Source of the DNA: Lactuca virosa
Taxonomy: Eukaryota > Streptophyta > Magnoliopsida > Asterales > Asteraceae
Length of the DNA stretch: 64,000 nt
Reading direction: 5' to 3'
Assembly: GCA_928212115.1 (NCBI GenBank)
Contig: CAKMRJ010001112.1
Span: 407,932,299 to 407,996,298 of the forward strand
This document shows, one piece after another, positions 44,401 to 58,183 of the stretch. The notes beneath the pieces are model-generated. The model saw only the letters and a list, made by a program, of their open reading frames with translations. It had not been told where the DNA came from and ran no database searches. The position numbers and the translations under genes were made by a program. Every line of letters begins with the position of its first letter. Within the stretch, counting starts at the first letter, position 1.

Positions 44401-45079
44401 CTAAAATCCATTTGAAATGAAATTGGAGAAAGTTGGAATGGAATTGGAGAAACTTGTAATGGAATTGGAGAGAATATGTGGTTTTTGAAGTGGTTGAGTG
44501 TGGTATTTATAGTTGGTAAAAAAATGATCGTCGTTCAACACTCAAGAGAATGTAAGAGAGAGTTGGGTTGACAAGGGTTGGATAGCCCGTGCTTCCAATG
44601 AATATCCAGTGGAGTCATATCGTCGACGGGTACCACCGATATTGCCTTTGAACCATACGTCGTGTAGATCGACTTTATGCACCCTCAAAGTATAGTACTA
44701 CTACATGTATTCTACTATAAGGAAAAAATATCACAATTAATCAACGATCAATGTTTGTTGTGAAACGTGACTGCACAATAAGTGTCATATTGTAGACTAA
44801 TATGTTTATATTTTTTGTGGAAAATGAAGAACCATTGTTCGTAATGTGTTTATTTTCTGAACGAATCTAGCAACTCTATTATTTATTTGTGAGAGTTTAC
44901 AACTTTGCATGTTTTTTATCTAAGCAAGAACCATTGTTCGTGTTGTATTTTGTGCTAAAGATGATAGAATATATTGATAGAAGAAACTTGAAATATTTAT
45001 GTATTTATTAGGAAGATATTCCATCAACAATACAACCATGTCATGAATTTAATGCATATCGCAAACCATTGGCGGGGAA
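44401..45079. other. Intergenic sequence left of the copia pair
   Basis: No gene was recognised. It may contain the eroded start of the Myb/SANT-like pseudogene and GAATTGGAGAA-type short direct repeats (44420-44470). Confidence 0.45.
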
Positions 45080-46370
45080 TGTTGGCGAATTTACTGAGAT
45101 AGATATGGTATGCATACGTGTTCTGTCCCAGTTCATCTATTTCTTGGAGTGTTGTCCAAGATTCCTTGGTGTGTTGATCAAGTTTCATAATCCTTGAGCA
45201 ATAAGGATGGTTTATATGGAAAGTTTAGTTTGTCTATTATAGTTTCCTACTCTTATGCTTATGTGTTTCTCTTTAGTATAAAATCAGATGTTAAGATCCT
45301 GTAATCATATTAGATATTGAAGTTTTCAAGTTATGTTTCTTCAATAAAGTCAGAAGTGTGTTTTGGCATTCCTGTGTCTTTTGTTATCTTTTCTTTAATT
45401 GGTATCAGAGCAAACCTATTTTACCTAATCAGAGATTATGTGTTCCTGCTGTGAATCTTTGTGTTTATGATGGGGTGAGCCCTCCTGCAACAGAAGAAAC
45501 TCGTGTGGAGAACTGTCTTTAAATCTTTCTCAAAAAACTCGTGACGGGAATCTGTGCAGCAAGTGAAACCTGCGACAGATTCTGTGAAGGAAAAGGAGAA
45601 CCTGTTCAAGTGCACACACAATTTTTTTTAGCTTTACTAGTGAGTCCACCTGTGACAGGGAAAGAAAGGAAACATGTGTGATTATCTGTGAAGAAGACCA
45701 AAACCTACACAAAAGAACCAATACTGAAAGAAAACTCATGAAGGAGAACCAAGACAGAAATTGCTACCTGTTTAGAACTCTTGTGTGGAGAATCTAAGCA
45801 GGAAGTTAAATCACGACAAGAAGTGGGGAACCGTTGACAACAAGTGAAGCTTTCCTTATCAAAATCAAAATCAGGACTCGTGACTTGTTATAAGATCATG
45901 ATTTGTTTGGAGATCGCGACAACCTGCACCTAAAGTGAGAAATTCACCTGTGATAGCTTTACTGTTTGTTGTTTTTTTTCTTGTGCTTGAAGCAGAAAGT
46001 GAACCTGCGACAAGAAGAAGACAACTTTCCTGTTTGAAAATAAGATAGAGAGAGAGAGCGAGAGAGTTCGAAAATTAGAGGAAGTACTCGATCAAGAAAA
46101 ACTGCTCAGAAATTCTTGATCGTGCGATTTAAACCTAAAAGTCATACAAACGTGTGTGTGTGTGACTTTGGGCCCTTAGACGTATACTTGTTTTTTCTAC
46201 TTGACCCAAAGTTTTATTTGCCAATAATACACAAATCATGTTTTGGGATCTCCATTAGTAAAAAATATATATTCAGTTCACTTGAGAATTTTTTTTTGCT
46301 TATATTTGAAGCAAAACCAAATAAGTTTTTCTTTCTGATTCGTATGGAGGAATTAGAAATCGAATCCAGA

Positions 46371-46480
46371 TGTTGGGAGGAGAATTTTCCCAACAACCAG
46401 CTAAGGAACACATGTAAACGTTCCAATGCCCGATTTTGACATCGACGAACTATACAATTTGGAGGATGCGCATGGAGATA
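46371..46480 (+). pseudogene. gag N-terminus of the plus-strand copia element
   Basis: The plus strand from ATG at 46371 encodes MLGGEFSQQPAKEHM, a stop, then FQCPILTSTNYTIWRMRMEI, the conserved copia gag start around the NYT.W motif. The frame is cut at about 46473 by the minus-strand copia element and resumes with NNIMRGLLFHSIPEDL at 54410. Confidence 0.7.
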
Positions 46481-48259
46481 CATAACAAAAAACATATTTT
46501 TTGGGAGGAAAAATAAAACCCTAAATTTGCATACACTCTAAGGATCTAGGTTTTCACTATTGAATGCAATAATCAATTTGAATATCAAGAACCCTAGTCA
46601 TGCCCTAGTATTTTTTGAAAGAAATAAAAAGGGTAAAAAAACGTACCTTTCGATTATACTAGGTGATAATCAAAGTAGAATCTTTATGGAAATTGCTTGA
46701 AGCTAGCACCACACATGTCGTGCCTCTAATGGTTCACACCCAACCATAGAATCAAGGAGGCTTAAAGAGAGAGGGGAGAGCTTCAAAATTTCGGCCTAAT
46801 GCTTGTGAGAGGGGATGGACGAAATTGTGAAGTTCGGGGAGGTCTTTATATTGTTGAAGGAAACTTGGGGCCAAAACTGCGGTTTTAGGGATAAAGCCTA
46901 AATTAATTAGTATAATAATCAAACTGTCTTTATCTTGTTATCATTACCCTATGGACAAAAAATCTAGGATATTCCTAGCCTATTTTTGTCCATCTCATTC
47001 CATGAGGTTCTAGAGCCTTCCTGCTTCAACTTTTAATAAATAACCAAAAAGTCCCTGTACTTTTAATTAATCCAATTAATTCTAATTAATTTCTGATTAA
47101 TTATTAATTAAATAATATGATTTCTAATTAATATATTATTTTCATAACATATTAATAAATTCATTTTGATTTCTAATTAATTTATTAATCACATAATAAA
47201 TTAATAAATATGTCTCTCTCTATAAAAGTCATCTTATACAAATACTAGGTTTGAGGGCAACCCAAAAGGACTTTGCTAATAATTCAAGATTATACTAATT
47301 TAGTTATTGGCTTAGACACCTAATCCAACAGTCTCCCACTTGGATAAGTCTAAAACTAAATTACTGGTATAACTTCTAAATTAAACAGCAAAGAGTGCTT
47401 CTTTAGCAACTGTCGAACTCTGATCTAAACAGATATTGGTCCTAAGATAAGTGATCAAATATTCCTCCGTTCTACTAGATATCATACAGACATGAGACAT
47501 GGATTAGAATCAATCTCATTGTCGAAAATTTTGGTTCCCGATTTCCTAATTTGTGATGACGACATAAGACTTCAAATTGAACACATCAATTGAGTCCTGG
47601 TTGGGCCCAACACTATAAGTCAACACCAAATCACCGAGGGGCCCAAATATATCGCTTTTCCCATTAGGAAAAAAGGAACGAAAAAACTTTGAATTATATG
47701 CTTGTATCCTTTACTTATCAAATCATACATGATACTGTGTTTTATAACATCATGTTACTGACACGATTTCGCAATACCAATGTACAACTGACTTGTAAAT
47801 TACAACTCATATATCTCCGTTTCAAGAATATAAGATTAACATCTCAAAATTACTCGTGATATAATCCATAAAGTAATTCTCTGAGCGTGGTTCAATCCAA
47901 TACTTAAATCACCATTTCTAAGTACTCATAAATGTTGTAGCAATACAATTGCTATGTCTAACCTCTTTAGACAATCTACAATCCAATTCATGACAGTCTT
48001 AATTCACTACCACTTCCCAAAGTATGATCGACTGTGGAGTTTGAATAATAAAATTATTTGTGAAGTAAAACATGCAAAACGAAACACAAGAATAAATAAT
48101 TGACAAAGGCAGTAAACGAACTCATAAATAATCTCTATTATTTAATCACCAAAAGTCAATTACATTTATTTTGTTACAAGTTTCAAACTAATCATATAAC
48201 TACTAAAACTAATATCATCTCTCAGCCCAATGCTTCTAGCATGTTGTCTATGCTTAATC

Positions 48260-49780
48260 CTACTCAGAGCCTTTGTGAGAGGATCTGCAGGATTATCTTC
48301 TGACAAGACTCTTTTCACTATGAGATGACCTTATTCAACTCTATATCTGATATAACGGTACTTTCTGTTGATATGTATTGATTTGCCACGATCTCTCGGT
48401 TCTTTAGTTAAAGCAACCACTCCTTCATTCTAGCAGAAAAGTTCCATTGGTTCCTTAATGGTTGGAACAACTACAAGATCTCCGATGAAGTACTTCAACC
48501 ACGTTGTTCCTTTGATGCTTCACTTGTTGCTATGTACTCTGATTCACAGGTAGAATCATCCACTATGTCTTGCTTGGAACTTTTCCAAGTAGCTGCTCCT
48601 CCATTTAATGTAAATACCCAATCAGATTGAGAACGAAAGTTGTCTCTATCGGTTTGATAGCTGGCGTCACTATACCTAGTCACTCTCAACATATCACTGC
48701 CACCAAGGATTAGAACCATATCATTTGACCTTTGCAAATACTTTAGAATGTTCTTCACCGCTGTCCAATGAGCTCTGCCAGGATTTCCCTGATAGCAACT
48801 GACCATGCTTAAAGTAAAGGACACATCAGGGCGAGTACATGTCGTAGCGTACATAATCGATCCTACAGCCAAAGCGTAAGGGACTCGACTCATATCAACT
48901 ATCTCTTCATCTACACTTGGGCTTTGAGTCTTACTCAATTTGGCATTGCTTTGAATAGGTAGCTCTCTTTTCTTGGAAATTTCCATACTAACTCGTTTTA
49001 GTACCTAGTCCAAGTATGTACTCTGACTAGGTCCAATTATTCTGTTCTTTCTATCTCCCAAAATTCTTATCCCGAGAATATAGGCTACCTCTCCTAGATC
49101 TTTCATAGCGAAACACTTTCCAAACCAAGATTTACTTCTTGCAAGGTTGGAATGTTATTTCCCATGAGTGGTATGTCATCAACATACAATACTAGAAAAG
49201 TTACTATACTCCCACTAGCTTTGACATACACATAGGACTCATCCTCACTCCTAGAAAAACCAAACTCTTTGACATTTTCATGGAAGCAAAGATTCCAGCT
49301 GCGAGATGTTTGTTTCAATACATAGATGGATTTCTCAAGCTTGCACACTCTATTGGGAAACTTTGCATCAACAAAACCCTCTGGATGAGTCATGTAAACA
49401 TCTTCAGCCAACTTCTTATTAAGGAAAGCGGTTTTGACATCCATCTGCCAAATTTCATAATCATGAAAGGCAGCTATGGCGAGCATTATCCTAATAGATT
49501 TTATTTTAGCCATTGGTGAGAAGGTATCATCATAGTTAATCCCTTAGGTTTGAGTAAATCCCTTCACAACTAGTCGTCCCTTGAATGTGTGCACATTTCC
49601 ATCCATGTTAGTCTTCTTCTTGTATATCCATTCGCAACCAACTGTCTTTCGACCAGGTTGTTGATCAACCAAATTCCAAACTTGGTTGACATACATGGAC
49701 TTGATCTCGCTGTCCATTGCCTCTTTTCACTTGGCTGCCTCAGGGCCTGCCATTGCTTCCTTATAGTTAGTTGACTCATC
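48260..49780 (-). pseudogene. Copia reverse transcriptase and RNase H, broken
   Basis: The RT part (49779-49103) has WQMDVKTAFLNKKLAEDVYM, then PEGFVD, VCKLEKSIYVLKQTSRSWN and the catalytic FLVLYVDDIPLMGN. The RNase H part (48986-48495) has VPYALAVGSIMYA, TRPDVSFTLSMVSCYQGNPG, YSDASYQTDRDNFRSQSDWV and STCESEYIATSEASKE. Stops near 49570, 49515 and 49020 and frame changes break it. The catalytic YVDD is intact, but the enzyme cannot be made as one product. Confidence 0.9.
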
Positions 49781-49969
49781 CAAATTTATCAGTGTTTGAT
49801 CACTGATAAACATATCACCATCTGAAGTTATATGGAAACCATAGAACTCAGGTGGCATGCTAACTCTACTGGAACAACGAAGAGGTAATGAAGTGTCAAC
49901 TGGTTCAACTGGAATTTTTTCCTCTGGTTGGACCTTATTATCTTCAAAGGTTCCTTCATTGGTTGACTC

Positions 49970-50018
49970 TTGAATCTCTTCAAGGTCAATTGTGCTCCCA
50001 CCATCCTCTTTGCATATG

Positions 50019-50058
<40 letters not shown>

Positions 50059-51080
50059 AGACTCCTCTTCGTGCTACAAAGACCACGCTTTTACTAGGCC
50101 TATAGAACAAATATCCAAAAGACTTTTGTGGATAGCCAATGAAAATACATCTCTCACTTCTGGATTCTAGCTTGTCATGAGTCTCTCATCTGACGAAAGC
50201 TTCACAACCCTAGACTAGGATATGTGTTAACGAGGGAACTTTCCCTGTCCACATTTTGTGAGGTGTTTTTGCATCCTTTTTAGTAGGGAAAATATTGAGG
50301 ATATGGGTGGTTGTCTCTAAGGCATACCCCTAAAAGGAAATGGAAAGAGTGGCTCGACTCATCATGGAACGAACCATGTCCAACAAGTTTCGATTGCGCC
50401 TCTCAGCCACACCATTAATTTATGGTGTCCTATGAGGAGTCAATTGTGAAACTATTCCACATTCCTTGAGGTAGTCGTGGATCTCGATACTAAGATACTC
50501 TCCTCCTCTATCAAATCAGAGCATCTTTATCTTCCTGCGTAATTGATTCTCGACTTCATGCTTAAACTCTTTGAACTTTTCAAAGGTTTCTGATTTATGT
50601 TTTGATCAAGTCGATATATACATATCTGCTATAATCATCTGTAAACGTTACATACAATCGATTAGCATCTCTTATGGTGAATCTAAAGGGCCCGCACACA
50701 TTTGTGTGTATGATATCCAACAAACCCTCACCACTTTCACAAGATCCAGTGAAAGGTGATTTTGTCATCTTGCCAAAAAGACAAGATTCGCATTCATCAT
50801 TTGGCCTTAGGTCAATTGATTCCAAGACTCCATCCTTTTGGAGTTGGGCGATGCGTTTCTTGTTAATGTGCCCAAGACGAGAATGCCACAAGCATGCCTT
50901 GTCTAAACCATTAGACGAATCAATGTGAAATGCACTATCACCTAAGCTATCAACACAAGCCACAGTTTCATACATACCATTACAAAGTAAAGCTTCAAAT
51001 ATAAAAACATAATTTTTATAAACTAGAACTGAACCATTCAAATCATTAAAAGAGTAGCGAAAACCTTGTCTAAACAATGC
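49970..51080 (-). pseudogene. Copia GAG-pre-integrase and integrase, broken
   Basis: The frame 51077-50595 has the H2C2-type region LWHSRLGHINKKRIAQLQKD and CESCLFGKMTKSPF, then the start of the integrase core, with an unusual N in the place of the first catalytic D (HTNVCGPF). It continues, with stops, through FDRGGEYLS and NGVAERRNRNLLDMVRSMM (about 50510-50360) to SKSVVFVARRGVF near 50060. The T(D)-to-N change and the stops show it is dead. A (TC)n tract lies at its end. Confidence 0.85.
50021..50055. repeat. (CT)n microsatellite, 35 bp
   Basis: A perfect CT run lies at the end of the integrase remnant. On the minus strand it reads (AG)n. Confidence 0.95.
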
Positions 51081-51359
51081 ATGAAATTAAATAATGTTTC
51101 GTGTCATTTCTGACGAATAGCAACAATCAATTAAACTAATCCTAACATCACTACTAAGAACAAGTTGATAAGTCCCAATCTTGGTCACGGGAGAAGATCG
51201 CCTATTGCCCATGATCAGATTCATCTTCCCCCATGCTCCACCTCCTCACTTTCTTTTAATCCCTACAAATCAGAACAAATGTGAAAACCACATCCTATAT
51301 CAAGGACCCAAGAATGAGTAGATGGTGAGTTATTAGTTCGAATAGTGTGTATACCTGCT

Positions 51360-52271
51360 GACGATGGCTTCACCTTGCCATGATTGATGTCCTGCAAGTA
51401 TTTGGGGCAGCTCCTCTTCCAATGGACTTTGTCATTGCAATAATAACAAGTGGCCTCTTTGGGTCACTAACAGCTGGAATGTCTGAGTTAGGCTTCGCCT
51501 TTGGCCTATTTCTTGATGAACCTGTATGGGCCTTGTTCTTCTAGTTAGCTTTAGGAGGAGCCTTCCTTTTCTTCCATTTGCCTTGTCCAATGGCGAGAAC
51601 GGTAGCATTAGTAGAAGGGGTCGTATTCTTTCCCTTTAATCCTGACTCAGCAGTCTGTAGCAAGGTGTGGAGTTGGGCCAATGTGGTTTTCGTGTTGTTC
51701 AAATGATAAGTTAATATAAACTGATCATAACAACTTGGCAAGGAGTTTAAGACCATGTCAATGGACAAATCCTCGTCAAAATTCACAGTGAGCTTAACAA
51801 GGCACTCCATGTATCTTTGCATTCTTTGCACGTGGTTGCAGACAGACTCTCCCTCTCTCATATTGCAAGCCATTAAGGACTTGACCACTTTAAATATTTC
51901 TCTTGTCGGGATCTCTTGTGGTACTTTTCCACAAGGTCATTGTTCATCTCAAAAAGCCAGTAGTCCTCATAGAACCTCTACAATTCAGGAGTCATTGTAG
52001 CGACCATGATGCAAGCAACTTTTGTTGCATCATCGTAGTGTTTTCTGTAAGAGGCTAGTTGTTCAGGAGTAACAGTTGCTTCATCGACTTTAACGAGTTT
52101 TTTTTCATGGACATATTCCTTTACCTCGAATCGAAGATCCATTCTGATGTTGCTCATCCAATCATTGTAGTTGGAGCCATCAAAAGTCATTTTGGAGACG
52201 ATGGAGAGTAGGGAGAAACCTGAGTGGTGGGTCGACGACGATGGAGCAGAAGCAACACCAGGAGTAGACAT
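51360..52271 (-). pseudogene. Copia gag (UBN2-type), broken
   Basis: It starts with ATG at 52271. The first frame (to 51981) contains MTFDGSNYNDWMSNIRMDLR, the conserved gag start. After frame breaks the frame 51888-51541 has SLMACNMREGESVCNHVQRM and then NSLPSCYDQFILTYHLN. A zinc knuckle, CNDKVHWKRSC, follows at about 51440-51400 in a third frame. This is the standard layout of plant copia gag, and the stops make it non-functional. Confidence 0.85.
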
Positions 52272-54408
52272 CTATAGAGAAAAAGAATAGTTTTAGTTAG
52301 ATGAAAATTATCCTTAATAATAAATGATTAAGGCTAGGATCCAAAATAACAATTCACAACTAAGAAGAGGGATGTCGTAATCTTATTGTGCAAGTATGAA
52401 GGTAGGTAAAAGCAATTTACCAATTTCTAACTATGAAATTCCTAGGTCTTTTGAGATTTAATGAATCTTTCAATGCCATGTTTAATCTCATATTATGCTC
52501 TTCTATTTGTGACTGGGATATCGAGGATCACAAACAAGATGTGAATAACCATACAAATATGCTTGGCACTCTCGATGTCATTTATCATCTCATATCAATG
52601 TGTCGGTTAACCACACGCGCTCCATTAATCAATGATAATTTACAAGATGCCTATTATTACTCTTTATAGCTACTATTAGTATGCTGGTTAACCACACGTA
52701 CTCCACTAACTACTATAAAGTATAATGTGCAATTTTATGGATTAGCATACTTTTCACATCTTTCCTAAAGTAACTAAGAGTGAGATTTTATAAAAGGTTT
52801 AGTTACTTTATAGCATTATACTTATTAATGAGGTTATGTCCTATCAAATCCGTTCGGCTAACGACCCTCCACCATACAAGAGAGCGGTGGGTAAGAATGG
52901 ATAACCAATGACGGTCATTTTATAGGCCGCTTCCTTAAACTCCCCTTATAGTATGACTTCGTGAATAAGACGTACTAGCGATTTGACTGACTTATTCTTA
53001 TACATATAGTAATTATTAAACTTTTAATTTTACATATAGTATAAGGTGTATTTTAAAACTTTTTCAGAATACTAGGTTTAAATTAAATTTTCGAAATTAA
53101 GATTTAATTTAATTTTTTTTCGAAATTAAAAAATTTAATTTAATTTAAAATAAACCAATAAGATTTAATCTTTATCTTTTAATTAACAATTAATTAAATT
53201 ATTTTAAATCTTATAAGGATTAAATAATTATATACTATTAACTATTAATTAAATAATTTAAGTTTAATCCTAATCCCTTCTCAACTAGATTTTCGAAAAT
53301 TCAAGGGGATAAGGGTTATCCAATTTTTTTTAATTATCCTATTTTAAGCAATTTAAAAGTGATAATTATCACATAAGGAAACCCTAAGAATTTCGAAAAT
53401 TAGGGTGGAGGCTAGGGTTTCAAGAACCATAGCCCAAATCGAAATTTTGGTCTCTTAGGGTTTAATTTCTATGAACCCTAATCTTGATCTATTCAACTAT
53501 TATGCAATTTAATTGAAAACATACGCTCTGATACCACTGATGAGTTTTATACAAAACAAAAAACATATTTTCGGATGGAAAAATAAAACCCTAAGTTGGC
53601 ATACACCCTAAGGATCTAAGTTTTCACTATTGAACATAATAATCAATTTGAATATCAAGAACCTTAGTCTTGCCCTAGTATTTTTGAAATAAATAAAAGG
53701 GTAAAAAAACATACCTTTTGGTTATACTAGTAGATAATCAAAGTATAATCTTTCTTGAAATTGCTTGAAGCTAGCACCATAAATGACGTGCCTCTAATGG
53801 TTCCCACCCAACCCTAGAATCAAGGAGGCTTAAAGAGAGAGGGGAGAGAGCTTCAAAATTTCAGCCTAATGCTTGTGAGAGGGGATGGACGAAATTGTGA
53901 AGGTCAGGGAGGTCTTTATATAGCTGAAGGAAAATTGGGGCCAAAGCTAGGGTTTTAGGGATAAGGCCTAGATTAATTAGTATAATAATCAAACTGCCTT
54001 ATCTTGTTATCCTTACCCTATGGAAGAAAAATCTCGGATATTTCTAGCAATTTTCGTCCACCTCATTCCATGAGGTTCTAGAGCCTTCCTGCTTCAAATT
54101 TTAATAACTAACCAAACACTTACTGGACTTTTAATTAATCAAATTAATCCCAAAATTAATTCTAATTAATTTTTGATTAATTATTAATTAAATAATATGA
54201 TTTCTAATTAATATATTATTTTCATAACATATTAATAAATTCATTTTGATTTCTACTTAATTTATTAATCACATAATAAATTAATAAATCGGTCTCTCCC
54301 TATAAGTCATTCTATTCAAATACTAGGTTTGAGAGAAACCCAAAAGGACTTTGCTAATAATTCAATATTATATTAATTTAGTTATTGGCTTAGACACCTA
54401 ATCCAACA

Positions 54409-56600
54409 GAACAACATCATGAGAGGTTTGTTGTTCCACTCGATACCGGAAGATTTAATACTCCAAATCGGTAACCTTTGAACCAACAAGGAGATATGGG
54501 ACGCGATTAAAACCTGGAACCTTGAAGCTGATCGAGTAAAGGAAGCAAGGCTCTAAACGTTGACTACCCAGTTCAAGAACATCAAGATGAGTGATACAAG
54601 TACGATAAACGATTTCACTTCAAAATTATCTGGAATTGCTTTGAAATTTGCTTCACATAGAGAGGTTATAAACGAACAGAACCTTGCGAAGAAGTTTCTC
54701 ACGAGCCTCCCTATGCGATTTGTGCATATTGTAGCGGCTCTTGAATAAGTCTTGGATCTTAAGACGATAGGCTTTGAAAACGTGGTTGGTCTCTTAAATG
54801 TCTATGAAGAAAGAATCAAGGAAGATGATAAGACTTCTGAAACACAAGCAAATCTACTTTATACCAAAACTGAATCTTCATATAGTAACATCGAATCATC
54901 AAGTGGTATAGGTCGAGGTTCAAATAACCGATGAAGAGGACATGGTGGTGGACGTTGCGGTGGACATGGTCGGGGTAACACCAAACTCATAGTCACTCGA
55001 AATCCACCAAAACTCGTAATGATAAAAAATAAAAGGGAAACCAACATGAACAAAGGGATCTCTCAAATATTCAATGTTACCGGTGTGACAAGTATGGTCA
55101 CTTTGCTTCGAGATGCCCGGGCCGAATAAAAAATCAGGAGGCTAACCTTAACGCAATATAAGAAGGATGTACAAATCATGAAGAAGGGTCGTTCTTTATA
55201 ATGAATACAATTCAAGAAACGGTATTCTTGAATGAAGACAAATATATCCCTACAAAAATTGATGCAAATACCGATGAAGACAGAATTTTGGCATTTAGAC
55301 AATGGTGCGAGCAACCACATGACCGGAAACTACTCTTATTTTTCTAATTAAATAAAAATATAATGGGTAGAGTGAGATTTGGAGATGGGTCGTGTGTTAG
55401 CATTAAAGGAAAATGGTCAATTTTGTTCGAAAGGAAAAGTGGCGAGCAAAAACTAATGAAGGATATTTATTATATTCCGTCACTTCGGAGCAATGTTATT
55501 AGTCTCGGACAATCTACAATAATCGGTTGTGATATTCAGATGCGACGTGATTTCCTAACCATGAGAGATTGAGACAGGAAGATTGCTTATGAAAGTCCCA
55601 AGAAGTGCAAACCGACTTTACAAAATTCAGTTAAAAGTTGGTAATCCACATTAATTGCAAGCCAAGACATCAATTGAAAAACGAATCGGTAAAGAGATCA
55701 AGACTTTCCATAAGGATAGAGGTGGAGAATTCACATCGCATTGAGCTAAACCGTTTTTGTGATGAAGAAGCGATATCACATATGTTGACGGCTCCTTATG
55801 CACATCAACAAAACGGTATATTCGAACGGAGAAATCAGACTATACTCGAGATGACACGATGCCTAATGAAAGCGAAAGATATTCCAAACCACTTTCGGGG
55901 CGAAGCGGTACGTCATGCAACGTTCATCATAAATCGTACACCTACTCGAGCTTTGATAGGTGATACACCGTTCGAGAAATTTTATGGTGAAAAACCAAAC
56001 CTTGAAGACTTGAAAGTATTTGGTTGTGTTGCATACGAAAGAGTAGTCTCAAAACATTTAAAGAAGCTTGATGATAGGTCTCGACCGTTCGTATATTTTT
56101 GGAAAGGAACCCAATTCGGGAGGATTTCGGTTATATAATCCGCGGGAAAATAAAATCATTATAAGTGCCCATGCAACCAAGATGGAAATGGATTGGATAC
56201 ATTTACGGTCTTGTGGAGTAATGATCAAGCAACCCAATATAATGGTGGTTCGGTCCCTACTGCAACCAAAACCGAACAGCTCACGGATCCGGACCAAACC
56301 GGTGACACTTCTCATGATTATAGCAGCCCATCGCAACTCGTTGATATTCATAATAATGATGCAAGTTTCGTCCCACCCCGCCTTTCTACTCGAACTTCAG
56401 TGTTGCCAAGAAAATTAAATGGCTACGAGCTTAATGTGGATCATTTAATGTTGACATTCGATGAAGAACCGAAGAATTATAAGGAAACCAAAACGAACAA
56501 GAATTGGCTTGATGCAATGAAGGTCTTAGCTTGGATAAGATTCACGGAAATGAGATCGTTACTTGGCGTGCAAGAATTACACTCGACTCATAAATTCAGG
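54409..56600 (+). pseudogene. Remaining gag-protease-integrase of the plus-strand copia element
   Basis: In order: gag from 54409 (MSDTSTINDFTSKLSGIALK, then KKFLTSLPMRFVHIVAALE); the zinc knuckle CYRCDKYGHFASRC near 55080-55125; protease WHLDNGASNHMTGNYSYF near 55285-55340; GAG-pre region FGDGSCVSIKGKW and then IYYIPSLRSNVISLGQ (55363-55572); integrase second half TAPYAHQQNGIFERRNQTIL, then CLMKAKDIPNHFRGEAV and VFGCVAYERVV (55790-56050). RT begins KNWLDAMK near 56505, then jumps to LGVQELHSTHKFRG, so nearly all of RT and RNase H is deleted. Stops near 54545, 54750, 54935 and 55570 add to the decay. Confidence 0.85.
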
Positions 56601-56932
56601 GGGTGATTGTTGACGAATTTATTGAGATAGATATGGTATGCATACGTGTTCTGTCCCAATTCATCTATTTCTTGGAGTGTTGTCCAAGATTCCTTGGTGT
56701 GTTGACCAAATTTCAGAATCCTTGAGCAATAAGGATGGTTTATATGGAAAGTTTAGTTTGTCCATTATAGTTTTATACTCTCATGCTAATGTGTTTATGT
56801 TCAGTATAAAATCAGATGTTAGGATCCTATGAGAGATTGAAGTTTTCAAGATATGTTTCTTCAATAAAGTCAAAAGTAATAAAGTCAGAAGTTTATTTTG
56901 GTATTCCTGTGTCTTCTGTTATCTTTTCTTTA

Positions 56933-58183
56933 GGGGGTAGAAATATTTTAAATTTAACAAATTATCATTTTCCTCATAAGCATCCAGCAACAACACTTAT
57001 TTTCTTAAAAGTACCAAACAAAAATATTCAAACCAACAAACGACAATAATATAAAGAACATTAAAATTCAATAAGAAGTGTGTCCTCCTCCAATATACAT
57101 ATTGAATATATAGGAGGAGCATGTGGTCTTAACAGCAGGAATATGTGGTATGGCAGCAGAAGCGAGACGTCCGACACATAAGGGTAACTAGTAACTACAT
57201 TGATGTTTTCCGGAGCAATATGGGCAATGTAAGATCCATATAGGTATACAACATCCATTTTTGCAACAACAAATTTTTTCCCAACACCTTCTCAATGCTC
57301 ATTTAGGATCAAAGTTGGAATAGGGATAACGATGATATTACACGCATATTAGACAAATCAACCATTTTTAGTCAATTATAAACCATTGATTATCATCATA
57401 ATTCGCTTAGTTTAATCCTTGCGAATAACAAGCACATGTTGCGAGTCTTTAGACTTTAGTGATGTCCTTTAAATTGAAATATGTATCGTTTGCATAAGGA
57501 AGATGGCGATATTAAATCCTCTCGGATCAAATACAGTTTTCGAATATAAAAAGGTTTTTTATATGCAGATATTAATATTTTTATTAACTTTGTATGAGAA
57601 ATGATAATATTAATAGCTCGCTCATGATATGTAAGCCACACAAATGGTTATTGATTTGCTTTTGTCTAGAAAAAGCAATTTTATGAATGGACAGGTGAAA
57701 TTTCATTATGTTTGAAACCACTTTTTAATTTTTTGGAAAAAGATAATTTAATAGTGAGATTAATGGTGTCATGAACTCATGATACTTCTTAATTCTTATT
57801 GCTTGTTACATCAACATCATTTCAACTTCACCTCATTTTTATCACGTGTCTAAAATGTTACCACACATAAAGAAGTGTTTGTTCATACCATGCCACATTT
57901 CTTTTATTTAAACAAATTAATATAGATCAAAACTAAGAATTTCATCAATTGAAATTAAAAATACACAATAAGAAATTAAAAACCTAAAAGCCTCGAAAAA
58001 AACATTTTAAATTTTTTTCTTGTTTAATTTAAATGTGTTTTGAAAGTGTTCAAAAAATATATGTTATCAATTTATTAAAAAAGTAACACGGTTATTTATA
58101 AAAAAATATTAATTTTTATTTTTAGATAATCAACTATCTTATGTAATTATAACAATATATCATATAGATATTAAAACTCAAAA
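56933..58183. other. AT-rich intergenic sequence, nothing recognised
   Basis: No gene was recognised. A GC-richer patch (57090-57260) has interrupted frames only. Confidence 0.5.

Larger units (their letters stand above)
46473..54408 (-). mobile_element. Copia element inserted in the gag of the plus-strand copia element
   Basis: In minus orientation the 5' LTR is 53538-54408 and the 3' LTR 46473-47330 (about 860-870 bp), starting TGTTGGATTAGGTGTC. The primer-binding site is 53525-53536 and the polypurine tract CCAAGTGGGAGAC is 47331-47343. Gag, integrase, reverse transcriptase and RNase H follow in copia order with many stops. Flanks gcgca and gaaca match at 3 of 5, so the target duplication is eroded or one border has lost bases. 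LTR divergence is several per cent by eye. Confidence 0.85.
45080..56932 (+). mobile_element. Copia-type element, internally deleted, split by an opposite-strand copia element
   Basis: LTRs at 45080-45397 and 56608-56932 begin TGTTG(G/A)CGAATTTA and end TTCTTTA. The initiator-Met primer-binding site is at 45400-45411 and the polypurine tract CAGGGGGTGAT at 56597-56607. Gag starts near 46371, is interrupted at about 46473, and resumes at 54409. Protease and integrase follow, but reverse transcriptase stops after its first residues (near 56530). A convincing target duplication is not visible (gggaa against ggggg). LTR divergence by eye is about 8%, so this is one of the older insertions. Confidence 0.8.

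Noticed and set aside
50021..50055. (CT)n tract as a promoter element
   Set aside because: It lies in the coding remnant of integrase in a dead copia element and is explained as a microsatellite.
57061..57258. Minus-strand frame starting MDVVYLYGS, reminiscent of copia reverse transcriptase
   Set aside because: Only the first residues resemble the RT motif. The rest does not, and no other RT motif is nearby.
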